A stretch of DNA of 25,675 bases from an uncultured Acidobacteriota bacterium. GTDB taxonomy: Bacteria; Acidobacteriota; Terriglobia; Terriglobales; CAINCZ01. Made by a program: the position numbers and the translations under genes. The first letter of the stretch is position 1, and every line of letters starts with the position of its first letter. A model generated the notes under the pieces. That model had not been told where the DNA came from. It was given only the letters and a program-made list of their open reading frames with translations, and ran no database searches. Shown one piece after another: positions 8,644 through 18,234 of this stretch. The stretch covers positions 1 through 25,675 of the forward strand of contig CAINCZ010000010.1 of the NCBI GenBank assembly GCA_903847195.1, given 5' to 3'.

Positions 8644-9111
8644 ATGGGACTCATTATTCGCTCGTCCGACATTCATGCCGCCGGTTGCTACACCACCACT
8701 CCGGTTCCCCGGGGCACCCGCCTGTTGGAATACACTGGCCCGCGTATCGCCAAGGATCGCGGCGACGAAATTTATGAAGGCCGCCCCTACACGTATTTGT
8801 TCGGCGTAGGCGACGGCGAAACGGTCATCGACGGTCACGGCATCGCCATGTTCCTGAACCACTGTTGCGATCCCAACTGTGAAACCGAGGAAGACGATGA
8901 CGCCCGCGTGTGGGTGATGGCAATTCGCGACATCGCTGCCGGTGAAGAATTGACTTACGATTACTGCCTTTACGACGGCGAGGGCGACGAACCCTGTTAC
9001 TGCGGTGCCGAGGCCTGCCGCGGCACCATGTACTCAGATGAGGAGCAGAAGCGGCGTTCCGCCGAGAGCCGGAAAAAGGCTCGCGGAAAGCGTCTCAGCA
9101 GCGCTGGATGA
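8644..9111 (+). CDS. Small SET-domain protein-lysine methyltransferase-like protein
   Basis: 155 residues from the ATG at 8644 (a GTG at 8623 would add 7). A compact SET domain spans nearly the whole protein: IHAAGCYTTTPVPRGTRLLEYTGPR at the start, YLFGVGD and VIDG in the middle, NHCCDPNCE at 72-80 (the SAM-binding pseudoknot, normally NHSCxPN; here Ser is Cys), and GEELTYDY at 100-107 with the catalytic-type Tyr. A post-SET-like cysteine cluster CYCGAEACRGTM (Cys118, Cys120, Cys125) would, with a Cys of the NHCC motif, bind zinc as in eukaryotic SET enzymes. The C-terminus is a Lys/Arg-rich tail. Target unknown; small bacterial SET proteins could modify nucleoid or other basic proteins. Start choice is uncertain because the SD is weak (GGGAAA). 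Confidence 0.88.
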   Translation: MGLIIRSSDIHAAGCYTTTPVPRGTRLLEYTGPRIAKDRGDEIYEGRPYTYLFGVGDGETVIDGHGIAMFLNHCCDPNCETEEDDDARVWVMAIRDIAAGEELTYDYCLYDGEGDEPCYCGAEACRGTMYSDEEQKRRSAESRKKARGKRLSSAG

Positions 9112-9232
9112 CGCATTCGTGCGGCTGATCGGCTCTCCCCCCCTTGCCAAGTGGCTGCGCTGATTCCCTCGCGACGGCAATAGCAGACGCATCTGCGCCG
9201 AACGGGTATGCTATCCGCAACAGGAGGCTGCC

Positions 9233-9652
9233 ATGCTGAAGGGGTTCAAGAAATTTCTGTTACGCGGCAACGTGGTGGACCTGGCCGTTGCCGTCATCAT
9301 GGGTGCATCGTTCGGATCGGTCGTGACGGCCCTGGTCAAAGACCTGCTCACGCCGTTTATCGCCGCCTTTGTCGGCAAGCCGGACTTCTCTGCCATCAAA
9401 TTCACGATGAACCGAAGCGAGTTCCTGATCGGGGACTTCATCAACTCCTTGATCAGCTTTGTATTGGTTTCGACCGCGGTGTATTTCTTCATCGTGATGC
9501 CGCTCAACGCCTTGGCAGAGATGCGCAAGAAAGGCGTCGCCCCGGCCGATCCGACGACGAAGAGCTGCCCGGAGTGTCTGAGCGAGATCCCCATCGCCGC
9601 ACGGCGCTGCGCCCACTGCACGAGCCTGGTTGCTCCAGCTCCCTCAGCCTAG
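9233..9652 (+). CDS. mscL: Large-conductance mechanosensitive channel MscL with C-terminal zinc-ribbon-like tail
   Basis: 139 residues, preceded by CAGGAGG 6 nt before the ATG. The N-terminal amphipathic helix plus TM1 (MLKGFKKFLLRGNVVDLAVAV), the periplasmic loop and TM2 (about 68-92, LIGDFINSLISFVLVSTAVYFFIV) are typical of MscL, the homopentameric inner-membrane channel that opens on hypo-osmotic stress. The usual C-terminal cytoplasmic helix bundle is replaced by a linker and a CPEC-x10-CAHC motif (Cys112, 115, 126, 129), which looks like a zinc ribbon. It lies 121 bp after the SET gene on the same strand; it could be co-transcribed but carries its own good ribosome site. Confidence 0.95.
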   Translation: MLKGFKKFLLRGNVVDLAVAVIMGASFGSVVTALVKDLLTPFIAAFVGKPDFSAIKFTMNRSEFLIGDFINSLISFVLVSTAVYFFIVMPLNALAEMRKKGVAPADPTTKSCPECLSEIPIAARRCAHCTSLVAPAPSA

Positions 9653-9813
9653 TTGCCGCGCAAAGTGGGTCAGTCCCGCTTGCCGCCTACGCCGGATTGT
9701 CCTGCCGGTTACTGGTTCGGCGCCGCCGGTCGGATCTGCTGGCCTGCGCTGGAACCGTTACCGGCGACGCCCCATAATGCAGAGAAACTCGGCACCCCTG
9801 CGTTAGAGACAAA

Positions 9814-9840
9814 AAAGCCCCGCGTCTGACGCGGGGCTTT
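9814..9840. terminator. Strong bidirectional terminator between mscL and groEL
   Basis: Perfect 11-bp stem AAAGCCCCGCG (9814-9824) / CGCGGGGCTTT (9830-9840) with a TCTGA loop. The minus strand continues as TTTTTT, which suits groEL 42 nt upstream. The plus strand has TTTCCTT and could stop mscL transcription. Between 9653 and 9813 nothing else is recognisable. Confidence 0.88.
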
Positions 9841-9881
9841 CCTTACAAATAGAACGCTCAGGAATCGTTCAGCTCATCGAT

Positions 9882-11561
<1,680 letters not shown>

Positions 11562-11587
11562 CTAAGCTTCTCCTCTGAACTTTAGCG

Positions 11588-11605
11588 GCCGGTTGATCAA
11601 CCGGC
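11588..11605. repeat. 18-bp perfect palindrome in the groES-groEL gap
   Basis: GCCGGTTGATCAACCGGC is exactly self-complementary and lies in the 75-nt spacer between the groES stop and groEL start. As RNA it would form a short hairpin with a stem of about 6-7 bp. It has no T-run, so is not a full terminator. It may set the groES/groEL ratio or serve as an mRNA processing site. Directly visible; role inferred. Confidence 0.7.
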
Positions 11606-11633
11606 GCGGTCTAAAACTGCAACGCCAGGACGA

Positions 11634-11945
11634 CTACTTCTTCTTGGGGGTCTCCACGATGATGCCGAGGACTTCTTCCTCACGCATGATCAGGAACTCC
11701 TCGTCGTCGATCTTGACTTCCGTGCCGGCATACTTGCCGAACAGAATCCGGTCGCCAGCCTTCACATCGAGGGGACGCACTACGCCCTCTTCGTTGCTCT
11801 TGCCTTTGCCGGCGGAAATCACTTCGCCTTCCTGCGGCTTGTCTTTGGCCGTGTCGGGAATGATAAGACCGCCGCGCGTGATTTGGTTCTCCTCCACGCG
11901 CCGAACCAGGATACGGTCATGTAGGGGAGTGAGTTTGGTCGCCAT
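11634..11945 (-). CDS. groES: 10-kDa co-chaperonin GroES
   Basis: 103 residues, typical for the family. It starts [20 protein letters not shown] and contains the mobile loop (about 19-33, with [14 protein letters not shown]), [34 protein letters not shown] and a short Lys-rich C-terminus. It forms the heptameric lid for GroEL. The ATG has AAAGGAG about 8 nt upstream. It is the first gene of the operon, about 160-185 nt downstream of the CIRCE/promoter region. Confidence 0.99.
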   Translation of the reverse strand: MATKLTPLHDRILVRRVEENQITRGGLIIPDTAKDKPQEGEVISAGKGKSNEEGVVRPLDVKAGDRILFGKYAGTEVKIDDEEFLIMREEEVLGIIVETPKKK

Positions 11946-12105
11946 TCGTCACAACTCCTTTCGAAACAGGTTGATATTGGAATCGCCGCCGATTCGTCTC
12001 TCATGCTCCGAACCGGACGCCGCGAAACAAAAAAACAGCAGAACAACTGAAAACTGACCGGCTGAGTCAGGAGATTTCCCTCCGGGCTACCGCCGAGCAC
12101 GGCTG

Positions 12106-12132
12106 TTAGCACTCTCAGCCATCGAGTGCTAA
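12106..12132. promoter_or_regulatory. CIRCE operator (HrcA-binding site) of groESL
   Basis: TTAGCACTC (12106-12114), 9-nt spacer, GAGTGCTAA (12124-12132): a perfect match to the CIRCE consensus. It begins at the last base of the -10 hexamer on the minus strand, so HrcA bound here would block initiation at the groES promoter. The hrcA gene itself is not in the window. Confidence 0.97.
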
Positions 12133-12160
12133 TTGTAGAAATCATGCGGTCACTTGTCAA
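12132..12160 (-). promoter_or_regulatory. Sigma70-type promoter of groESL
   Basis: On the minus strand, TTGACA (12160-12155), a 17-nt spacer, then TACAAT (12137-12132). Consensus -35, optimal spacing and a one-mismatch -10, directly followed by and overlapping CIRCE. This predicts high vegetative expression relieved from HrcA repression on heat shock. A long leader of about 170 nt precedes groES. Confidence 0.88.
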
Positions 12161-12289
12161 GCGAGCCGAGCCAGTTACCTCACCTTATTAAGAAAACCTG
12201 AGTGTGCCACACTCATGTTCAGCCCCAGGAGAGCCGTCCCAACCCCATTCCCTTCCTGAACCCTCCCTTAAAACCCGCCGCAAAGAAGC

Positions 12290-12856
12290 ATCATCGATGG
12301 ATTCGCCTCAGGATGCTGAACCCGGACGAGGATGGCCGTATCGCGCTGCTGAACGCGCAGGGCGAAGTGCTGTTCGGATACGCCCCCGCAGAAATGCTCG
12401 GCCAGATGGTGGAGATGCTCGTGCCAGAGTCAGTTCGCTCCGTTCGCCTCCGGCACCGCCAGGCATATGATGTTGAGCCGCATTTGCGGCCCAGAGAAAA
12501 GATGTGAAACTCAGCTCCAGGCGCGCCGCAAGGATGCGGCGACCTTCCCTGCCGAAATCAGCTTGACCCCGCTATCAACGGAGAACGGTCTGCGGGTGGC
12601 AACGATCCTTCGCGATCTTACCCAGCGGATCGAGGCAGAGGCGCAACGGGCGCAACTAATCCGCGAACAGGCTGCGCGCGCGCAGGCGGAGCAGGCACAA
12701 TAGCGTTTCCATGAACTGGCTCAGAACCCGACCGCCATCGTCTGGGAATTGGACCTCGCGTGCGGCCGACTCATATTCGTATGCCGCCGGGCTCAGGATA
12801 TGCTGGGTTATCCGCCGGAGTTGTGGCTGGCAGACGGGGAGCAGCGGCTGCTGTAG
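12290..12856 (+). pseudogene. Decayed PAS-domain sensor (histidine-kinase-like) remnant
   Basis: Pieces of a two-PAS sensor appear in successive frames. The first PAS domain (DEDGRIALLNAQGEVLFGYAP, then VEMLVPESVR) ends in frame at 12507. A shift near 12490-12510 continues in another frame as ARRKDAATFPAEISLTPLST, then RVATILRDLTQRIEAEAQRA and an Ala/Gln coiled coil, which stops at an in-frame TAG (12701-12703). Immediately after the TAG in the same frame, RFHELAQNPTAIVWELDLAC and MLGYPPELWLADGEQ look like a second PAS domain, ending at a TAG (12854-12856). The start may also be shifted (SPQDAE in a third frame near 12299-12320). No kinase or cyclase output domain remains. With at least one frameshift, an internal stop and a missing C-terminus, it is a pseudogene. 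Confidence 0.75.
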
Positions 12857-12948
12857 CCCCTCCCGTGAACTTTCTGCGTTTTGGCGCACAAGCTGCTACC
12901 ATCTTTGTCCGTGGTCCCGCTCCGTACCTGATGGGGTTCTCTTACTCA

Positions 12949-12974
12949 TTGGTACCTTCAGGGAAACGTACCAA
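12949..12974. repeat. Inverted repeat upstream of the assembly operon
   Basis: TTGGTAC (12949-12955) and GTACCAA (12968-12974) are exact reverse complements separated by 12 nt, about 75 bp before the first gene of the pilus/secretion operon. It is not followed by a T-run. It could be an operator half-site pair. I could not define a confident promoter in 12857-13050, which otherwise shows nothing. Confidence 0.4.
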
Positions 12975-13050
12975 GGCGACTAAAAATTGTTAGACTGAAT
13001 GCGCCGGGAAGCGGCACTGAGCGCCCGGGGCAAGCGAGCAGCGAACAAGC

Positions 13051-14265
13051 ATGGCAGAGTTCTCAGTCAAGGTAGCTGACGAACGAGGGCAGATAACGGA
13101 GCAGGTCGAGAAGGCCCGCTCGGAGGCCGAAGTCCGCGAGCGCTTCGCCACTCAGGGTCTGCTGGTGGTCTCCATCAAGCCGCGCGGAATGCTATCCCGC
13201 GGATCCCTCTCTCTGGGCGGCCGTCGCAAAGTCAAGCTGGCATCGTTTGTGGTCTTCAATCAGCAGCTCGTGACGCTGATTCGTGCCGGATTGCCGATTC
13301 TGCAGGCGCTGGACCTCCTGATTAAACAACAAAAAGACGAGTTCTTTCAGACCGTGCTGCGCGATGTGCGCCAGCGGGTGAAAGCCGGCGAACTTCTCTC
13401 GGAAGCGTTCGAGAACCAGAAGGTTTTCCCCAAAATTTACACGACCACGCTTCTGGCCGGAGAAAAGTCAGGCAATCTGGAAGAGGTATTGAGCCGGTTC
13501 GTGCATTTCCAGCGGCTCGCGCTCTCGTTTCGCAAGAAGCTGCTGGCTTCGCTGGTGTATCCGGCGTTGCTGGTGGTCGGCATCATTGCCATGCTCACGT
13601 TCCTGATCACCTTCGTGGTGCCGCGCTTTGCCGACCTGTATTCGCAGCTCGGGGCGCAACTGCCTGCGATTACGCAGGTCATGCTGGAACTGGGCATGGG
13701 CGCGCAGAAGTACTTCCTGCTCCTGATAGCAGGCGCAGTGGTACTGGTTTTTCTGATCTGGCAGTGGCTCCGGAGCGCAACCGGTGCGGCTCAGTTTGAC
13801 CGAATTCGCCTGGCGACTCCTTTGCTGGGCAACATCTGGCTGAAGTATCAGGTCTCGATGTTCACCCGCATGATGTCGACGCTGCTTTCCGGCGGTCTGC
13901 CGCTGGTGACAGCGCTGGAAACGGCGGGAGCCTCGATCCAGAGCACTGCCTTGGCCAAGGCAATCACGACGGCTTCGCGGGCGGTGCGCGAAGGCAGACC
14001 GCTGGCGCGCAGCTTGCTGGAAACAGGAAAATTTCCTCCACTCAGCGTGGAGATGATCGAAGTGGGCGAGTCCACGGGCGCCCTGCCGCAGATGTTGAGT
14101 TCTGTGGCGGAGTTCTACGAAGAAGACGTGGAGACGGCCCTCTCAGCGACTCTCTCATTGGTTGAACCGGCGATTCTGATCGTGATGGCGGTTATCGTGG
14201 GACTGGTGTTGATCTCGCTTTATCTGCCCATCTTCAAACTAGGGGCCAGCGGGACGCTGGGTTAA
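13051..14265 (+). CDS. Type II secretion / type IV pilus inner-membrane platform protein (GspF/PilC family)
   Basis: 404 residues. Two repeated T2SF domains (about 64-187 and 267-389), each with the family pattern (FNQQLVTLIRAGLPILQALD; FTRMMSTLLSGGLPLVTALE; AGEKSGNLEEVL; EVGESTGALPQML). Three membrane segments lie at about 163-190, 217-241 and 367-393. The N-terminal domain MAEFSVKVADERGQ is the usual cytoplasmic start. The protein sits in the inner membrane and couples the assembly ATPase to pseudopilin insertion. It is the first gene of a co-directional operon, with the ATPase 48 nt downstream. PilC (pili) and GspF (secretion) cannot be separated by sequence alone. The ribosome site is weak (GCGAGC). 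Confidence 0.93.
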   Translation: MAEFSVKVADERGQITEQVEKARSEAEVRERFATQGLLVVSIKPRGMLSRGSLSLGGRRKVKLASFVVFNQQLVTLIRAGLPILQALDLLIKQQKDEFFQTVLRDVRQRVKAGELLSEAFENQKVFPKIYTTTLLAGEKSGNLEEVLSRFVHFQRLALSFRKKLLASLVYPALLVVGIIAMLTFLITFVVPRFADLYSQLGAQLPAITQVMLELGMGAQKYFLLLIAGAVVLVFLIWQWLRSATGAAQFDRIRLATPLLGNIWLKYQVSMFTRMMSTLLSGGLPLVTALETAGASIQSTALAKAITTASRAVREGRPLARSLLETGKFPPLSVEMIEVGESTGALPQMLSSVAEFYEEDVETALSATLSLVEPAILIVMAVIVGLVLISLYLPIFKLGASGTLG

Positions 14266-14313
14266 GCAACGTCGTGGAGCTGCGCTGCGGCGGGCCCACG
14301 GGAAACGGGAGCA

Positions 14314-16002
14314 ATGGCAAACGGAGACAGCAACAATCCGGTGAACCAGGCGCCTATCTTCGCCGACGGTACCAGCAACATCATTGCCGCGGCCACGCTG
14401 GCCGCCAGCGACGAGAGCGCGCGCGCCCAGGATCTGGCGCGGCGCTATCACTGCGAGTACGTCGACCTGCGCAACTACCACCTGGAGCCCACGCTGCTGC
14501 GCAAGGTTCCGGTGGACCTGATGTTCCGCTACAACTTCGTCCCGTTGGATGAGACCGACGGCCGGTTGAACATAGCCATCGCCGATCCCAGCCAGTTGAT
14601 GATGGTGGACGAGATCGGGCTGCTGCTGGGCAAGCGCATCAAGACCAAGGTCGCCACGCTGTCGCAGATCACCGACATCCTGAAAAAGACCGAGCAGTCG
14701 GCGCGCGTACTCGAGGAAGCCAGCGAAGCGTTCATGCTGGATGTGATTCGCGAGGATGAATCCGGCGTCGAGGAGCAGATCTCGATCGACCGGCTGACGG
14801 CTGACCGCGACATCAGCCCCATCATCAAGCTGGTCGACACCACGATCTTCACGGCGCTGGAGCGCCGCGCCAGCGACATCCATATCGAGACGGGCGACGA
14901 ATCGGTGATCGTGAAGTACCGCATCGACGGCGTGCTGCAACCCGCCATGCAGCCGATCGCCAAGGAACACCATTCCACGATCATCTCGCGCATCAAGGTG
15001 ATGTCGGAGCTGGACATCGCCGAACGTCGTGTGCCGCAGGACGGCCGCTTCCGCGTCAAGTACCGCAACCGCGCCATCGACTTCCGTGTTTCGATCATGC
15101 CCAGCATTTACGGTGAAGACGCCGTGCTCCGCGTGCTGGACAAGGAGTCGATGAGCGAGAAGTTCCACAAGCTGAATCTCGACGTGGTGGGCTTCGACGA
15201 AGTCGACTTGCGGCGCTTCCGCCGTTACACCGCCGAGCCATACGGCATGGTGCTGGTGACCGGCCCTACGGGCAGCGGTAAGACGACGACGCTCTACGCG
15301 GCGCTCAACGAGATTAAGACCGACGAAGACAAGATCATCACGATCGAGGATCCGGTGGAATACCAGATCCGGGGCGTCACCCAGATTCCGGTCAACGAAA
15401 AGAAGGGCCTGACGTTTGCCCGCGGTCTGCGCTCGATTTTGCGCCACGACCCGGACAAGATCATGGTGGGCGAAATCCGCGACCGGGAAACGGCGGAAAT
15501 CGCGATTCAGTCGGCGCTGACGGGCCACCTGGTGTTCACCACCGTGCACGCCAACAACGTGGTGGATGTGATCGGACGATTCCTGCACATGGGCATCGAG
15601 CCGTATAACTTCGTGTCGGCCCTGAATTGCGTTCTGGCCCAGCGGTTGGTGCGAGTTATCTGTGAATATTGCAAACACAAGGTAAACTATCCGGACGAGG
15701 TTCTGGATGCCAGCGGACTGAAGCTGGACGAATGGCGGGATGTTCCTTTTTACGAGGGCAAGGGCTGCATCGAGTGCGGGGGCACCGGGTTCCGTGGCCG
15801 TACGGCGATCCACGAACTGCTCGAGTTGAGCGACCGCGTGCGGGAGATGATCCTGGCGAAGCGGCCCAGCTCCGAGATTCGGCGGGCGGCCAAGGAAGAA
15901 GGAATGCACTTCCTGCGTGAGTCCGCGATCTCCAAGGTTAAGGCCGGCGTTACCACGCTGAAAGAGATCAACAAGGTAACCTTCATCGAAGCGACGCGCT
16001 AA
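14314..16002 (+). CDS. Assembly ATPase, GspE/PilB family
   Basis: 562 residues. An N-terminal MshEN/T2SSE-N domain at about 35-130 (VPVDLMFRYNFVPLDETDGRL) is followed by the secretion ATPase core. Walker A GPTGSGKTTT is at 317-326, the Asp box near EDPVEYQIRGV (345-355) and Walker B IMVGEIRDRETAEIA at 383 onward. The His box is LVFTTVHANN (406-415). A tetracysteine zinc module has Cys450/453 (CEYC) and Cys485/488 (CIEC). The cytoplasmic hexamer powers pseudopilus or pilus extension. The start ATG has GGGAG 5 nt upstream. The gene order platform-ATPase-PilM-PilN-PilO supports an assembly (not retraction) role. PilB versus GspE is undecided. Confidence 0.95.
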   Translation: MANGDSNNPVNQAPIFADGTSNIIAAATLAASDESARAQDLARRYHCEYVDLRNYHLEPTLLRKVPVDLMFRYNFVPLDETDGRLNIAIADPSQLMMVDEIGLLLGKRIKTKVATLSQITDILKKTEQSARVLEEASEAFMLDVIREDESGVEEQISIDRLTADRDISPIIKLVDTTIFTALERRASDIHIETGDESVIVKYRIDGVLQPAMQPIAKEHHSTIISRIKVMSELDIAERRVPQDGRFRVKYRNRAIDFRVSIMPSIYGEDAVLRVLDKESMSEKFHKLNLDVVGFDEVDLRRFRRYTAEPYGMVLVTGPTGSGKTTTLYAALNEIKTDEDKIITIEDPVEYQIRGVTQIPVNEKKGLTFARGLRSILRHDPDKIMVGEIRDRETAEIAIQSALTGHLVFTTVHANNVVDVIGRFLHMGIEPYNFVSALNCVLAQRLVRVICEYCKHKVNYPDEVLDASGLKLDEWRDVPFYEGKGCIECGGTGFRGRTAIHELLELSDRVREMILAKRPSSEIRRAAKEEGMHFLRESAISKVKAGVTTLKEINKVTFIEATR

Positions 16003-16020
16003 GGCGCGGACCGGGAACGA

Positions 16021-16920
16021 ATGATAGGCAATCGATTTCACAACCTGCACGCGCGCAAGCTGAACGTGGCCTGCGACCTCGCAGTCGAACGAATTGTCGC
16101 AGCCCGATTCACCGATAACCAGGTGGACATGACGGCCGTGCGGACCATCGGCGCGGGCGCTATTGTGCCCAGCCTGACTGGGCAGAATATCGCCATGCGC
16201 GACGTGGTGCGCACGGGCGTGCAAGAGGCGCTGGCCGCCCTGGGCACCCGCAGCCGCGACGTCATCGTCGTAATACCCGACGCCGCTTGCCGCTCGGTTT
16301 TGCTGGAGTTCGAAGGCTTGCCGAACAAGTCCGAGGAAGCCGAAGCCGTCGTTCGCTTCCGGTTAAAGAAGTCGTTGCCGTTTGATGTGGAACGGTCGCG
16401 AGTCTCGTTCCATGCGCATCGTCTCGCGGATGGGAAGGTCAGTGTTACGGCAGCGGTAATCCTCAATTCCGTGCTTGAAGAATACGAGTCGGTCATACGC
16501 GGAGCGGGCTACCTGCCCGGAGTGGTTTTGCCGGCGATGATCGCAACGTTGGGACAGGTGGATGCCAGTGTCCCGACGCTGGTCATCAAACTGGATCACC
16601 TGACCACCAGCGTTGCGATTGTGGACAACAATCGCCTGGCCCTGTTGCGCACCTTGGACAATCCTGCCGGAGTGCTCCCGGAGGCGCAGCAACTGGCTGA
16701 GGACGTTTATCCGTCGCTCGTCTTCTATCAGGATACCTTTGGCACCAAGGTGGAGAAGATATTGGTGCATGGCGCCGTCTCGCTGCCTGAGATCAGTCAG
16801 GCACTCGAGGAATATACCGGCGTCAAGGCCCAGGAGTTGCTTCGCACCGAATATGTAGCCGCCAGCAGAGTGGCTGATCGAGCCGCGTTAGGCGCCGTTG
16901 TAGGAGCGCTGGCACCGTAG
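16021..16920 (+). CDS. pilM: PilM-like actin-fold assembly protein
   Basis: 299 residues. It has an actin-like (FtsA/PilM/GspL-cytoplasmic) layout: an early phosphate-binding-type segment (NVACDLAVERIVAARF), DVIVVIPDAACRSVLLEFEGLP (resembling the PilM/SHS2 stretch), and EAEAVVRFRLKKSLPFDVERS, the characteristic RxEKxIPF-like signature of PilM. Later come TLVIKLDHLTTSVAIVDNNR and a C-terminal ALGAVVGAL helix. PilM binds ATP and the cytoplasmic N-terminus of PilN, linking the motor to the PilNO complex. It starts 18 nt after the ATPase with GGGAACG as the SD-like site; pilN follows 12 nt later. Family call is moderately strong, supported by context. Confidence 0.82.
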   Translation: MIGNRFHNLHARKLNVACDLAVERIVAARFTDNQVDMTAVRTIGAGAIVPSLTGQNIAMRDVVRTGVQEALAALGTRSRDVIVVIPDAACRSVLLEFEGLPNKSEEAEAVVRFRLKKSLPFDVERSRVSFHAHRLADGKVSVTAAVILNSVLEEYESVIRGAGYLPGVVLPAMIATLGQVDASVPTLVIKLDHLTTSVAIVDNNRLALLRTLDNPAGVLPEAQQLAEDVYPSLVFYQDTFGTKVEKILVHGAVSLPEISQALEEYTGVKAQELLRTEYVAASRVADRAALGAVVGALAP

Positions 16921-16932
16921 CCGGAAAAGCAA

Positions 16933-17673
16933 ATGCGCTTTGAAATCAATCTCGCCTCGCAACCTTTTCAGGACGTCCAGCGGTTCATTGTTCGCTGGGG
17001 AGCGATCCTGATTGCCCTGCTGGTCCTGACGATCGTACTGGTCTATTCGGCCACCTCGGCATTTATGTCGTGGCGCGTCTCCGAGCGGCGGCTGGATGCG
17101 CTGCGCCAGCAAATCACCGAACGGGACATGCAGAGATCGAATGCCGAGCGGTATCTCAATCGGCCGGAGAACCGGCAGGTGCGCGACCGCTCGCAGTTCC
17201 TGAACTCCGCGTTTTCGCGCAAGGCTTTCTCCTGGACTGAGATTTTCACCGACCTGGAAACGCTCGTACCCGCCCAATTGCGCGTGCTGTCGATTCGTCC
17301 CGAGGTCAGCGACGAGAGTCAGTTGATGCTGCGCCTCAGCGTGTCGGGCACCTCCCGCGATGCGGCTGTCGAACTGGTGCGCCGTCTGGAGAAGTCGCCG
17401 CATTTCGCTTCGGCTGCCATCGATGCCGAAACGGCGCTGATGCCGGCCGGCACCGAACGGGACACCGTGCGCTTTGAAATCTCCGCTGTGTATGTGCCTT
17501 CTTTCGCCCGCCCGCGCAAGAGCGCCGCCGATGCCAAACCGGCGACTGCAGGTACCGCCGAAGAATTCCCCCAGAAGAAGAAACCGGCACCGGCAAAGCG
17601 CAGCCCCGACAGTGACGGTAAGCCTGCCGTGAAGCCAGCCCAGCCCATGGAGGTTCGTAATGCCGGACATTAA
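16933..17673 (+). CDS. pilN: PilN-like inner-membrane assembly protein
   Basis: 246 residues. It has a short cytoplasmic N-terminus FEINLASQPFQDV (equivalent to the INLLP motif by which PilN binds PilM), one TM helix at about 18-42 (VRWGAILIALLVLTIVLVYS), a coiled-coil stretch at about 45-80 and a periplasmic ferredoxin-like domain (SWTEIFTDLETLVPAQLRVLSIRPEV). The C-terminal tail of about 50 residues is Lys/Ala/Pro-rich and probably unfolded, an extra beyond standard PilN. Its end overlaps the next gene by 14 nt, indicating coupling. An SD-like GGAAAA precedes the ATG. Confidence 0.85.
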   Translation: MRFEINLASQPFQDVQRFIVRWGAILIALLVLTIVLVYSATSAFMSWRVSERRLDALRQQITERDMQRSNAERYLNRPENRQVRDRSQFLNSAFSRKAFSWTEIFTDLETLVPAQLRVLSIRPEVSDESQLMLRLSVSGTSRDAAVELVRRLEKSPHFASAAIDAETALMPAGTERDTVRFEISAVYVPSFARPRKSAADAKPATAGTAEEFPQKKKPAPAKRSPDSDGKPAVKPAQPMEVRNAGH

Positions 17674-18199
17674 AGAGACTCGCCGGCGTTTGACCGTCGT
17701 GCTGACGATCCTCATCTGCCTTTGCGTGGCGGCGGCGGCGTTGCTGATTTCGCCGATTGGCCGGGGCGCCCGGTCGGGCGACAGGCAGATTACCGATTTG
17801 CAACACGCCTTGGCGAACAAGACGCGCGAAGTAGCGCCGCTGGCCGGCATCGACAAGAAGGTCGACCTGGCCAAGGACCAGATTGGTCGCTTTTACAAGG
17901 ACCGCCTGCCCGACAGCTTTTCATCGATCTCGGCGGAACTGGGAAAGGTTGCTGAAGCCAACCAGGTACGCTTCAGTACCGGCCGCTACCAGACCGAGGC
18001 CGGCGATACTCCGACCGGATTGACGCGGGTTACCTTCGAGGCCGCCATTGCGGGCGAGTATGTCAACGCGGTGAAATTCATCAATGCCCTGGAGCGCGAC
18101 CGCATGTTCTTCCTGATTGATGGAGTTGCGTTGGGCCAGAACCAGGGCGGCAACGTGCAGTTGCAGATCCGGTTGCAGACGTATATGAAGACGGTCTGA
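17660..18199 (+). CDS. pilO: PilO-like inner-membrane assembly protein
   Basis: 179 residues. One TM helix at about 11-31 (LTVVLTILICLCVAAAALLI), a coiled-coil segment (DRQITDLQHALANKTREV), then a periplasmic domain with the PilO-type pattern FSSISAELGKVAEANQVRF and GEYVNAVKFINALERDRMFF, ending in a beta strand LQIRLQTYM. PilO pairs with PilN to form the periplasmic alignment complex. GGAGG lies 8 nt upstream, inside the end of pilN, giving an overlapping, translationally coupled start. Confidence 0.85.
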   Translation: MPDIKETRRRLTVVLTILICLCVAAAALLISPIGRGARSGDRQITDLQHALANKTREVAPLAGIDKKVDLAKDQIGRFYKDRLPDSFSSISAELGKVAEANQVRFSTGRYQTEAGDTPTGLTRVTFEAAIAGEYVNAVKFINALERDRMFFLIDGVALGQNQGGNVQLQIRLQTYMKTV

Positions 18200-18234
18200 G
18201 TTGCGGGGCGTTGCAGACCGATGAGAACGAGTTT

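Noticed and set aside
8350..8862. 170-aa minus-strand frame opposite the SET gene
   Set aside because: Largely antisense to the conserved SET domain and without recognisable motifs.
14239..16224. 661-aa minus-strand open frame over the ATPase and PilM region
   Set aside because: Antisense shadow of the ATPase gene, rich in His/Arg/Val with no domain pattern; the plus-strand proteins carry clear motifs.
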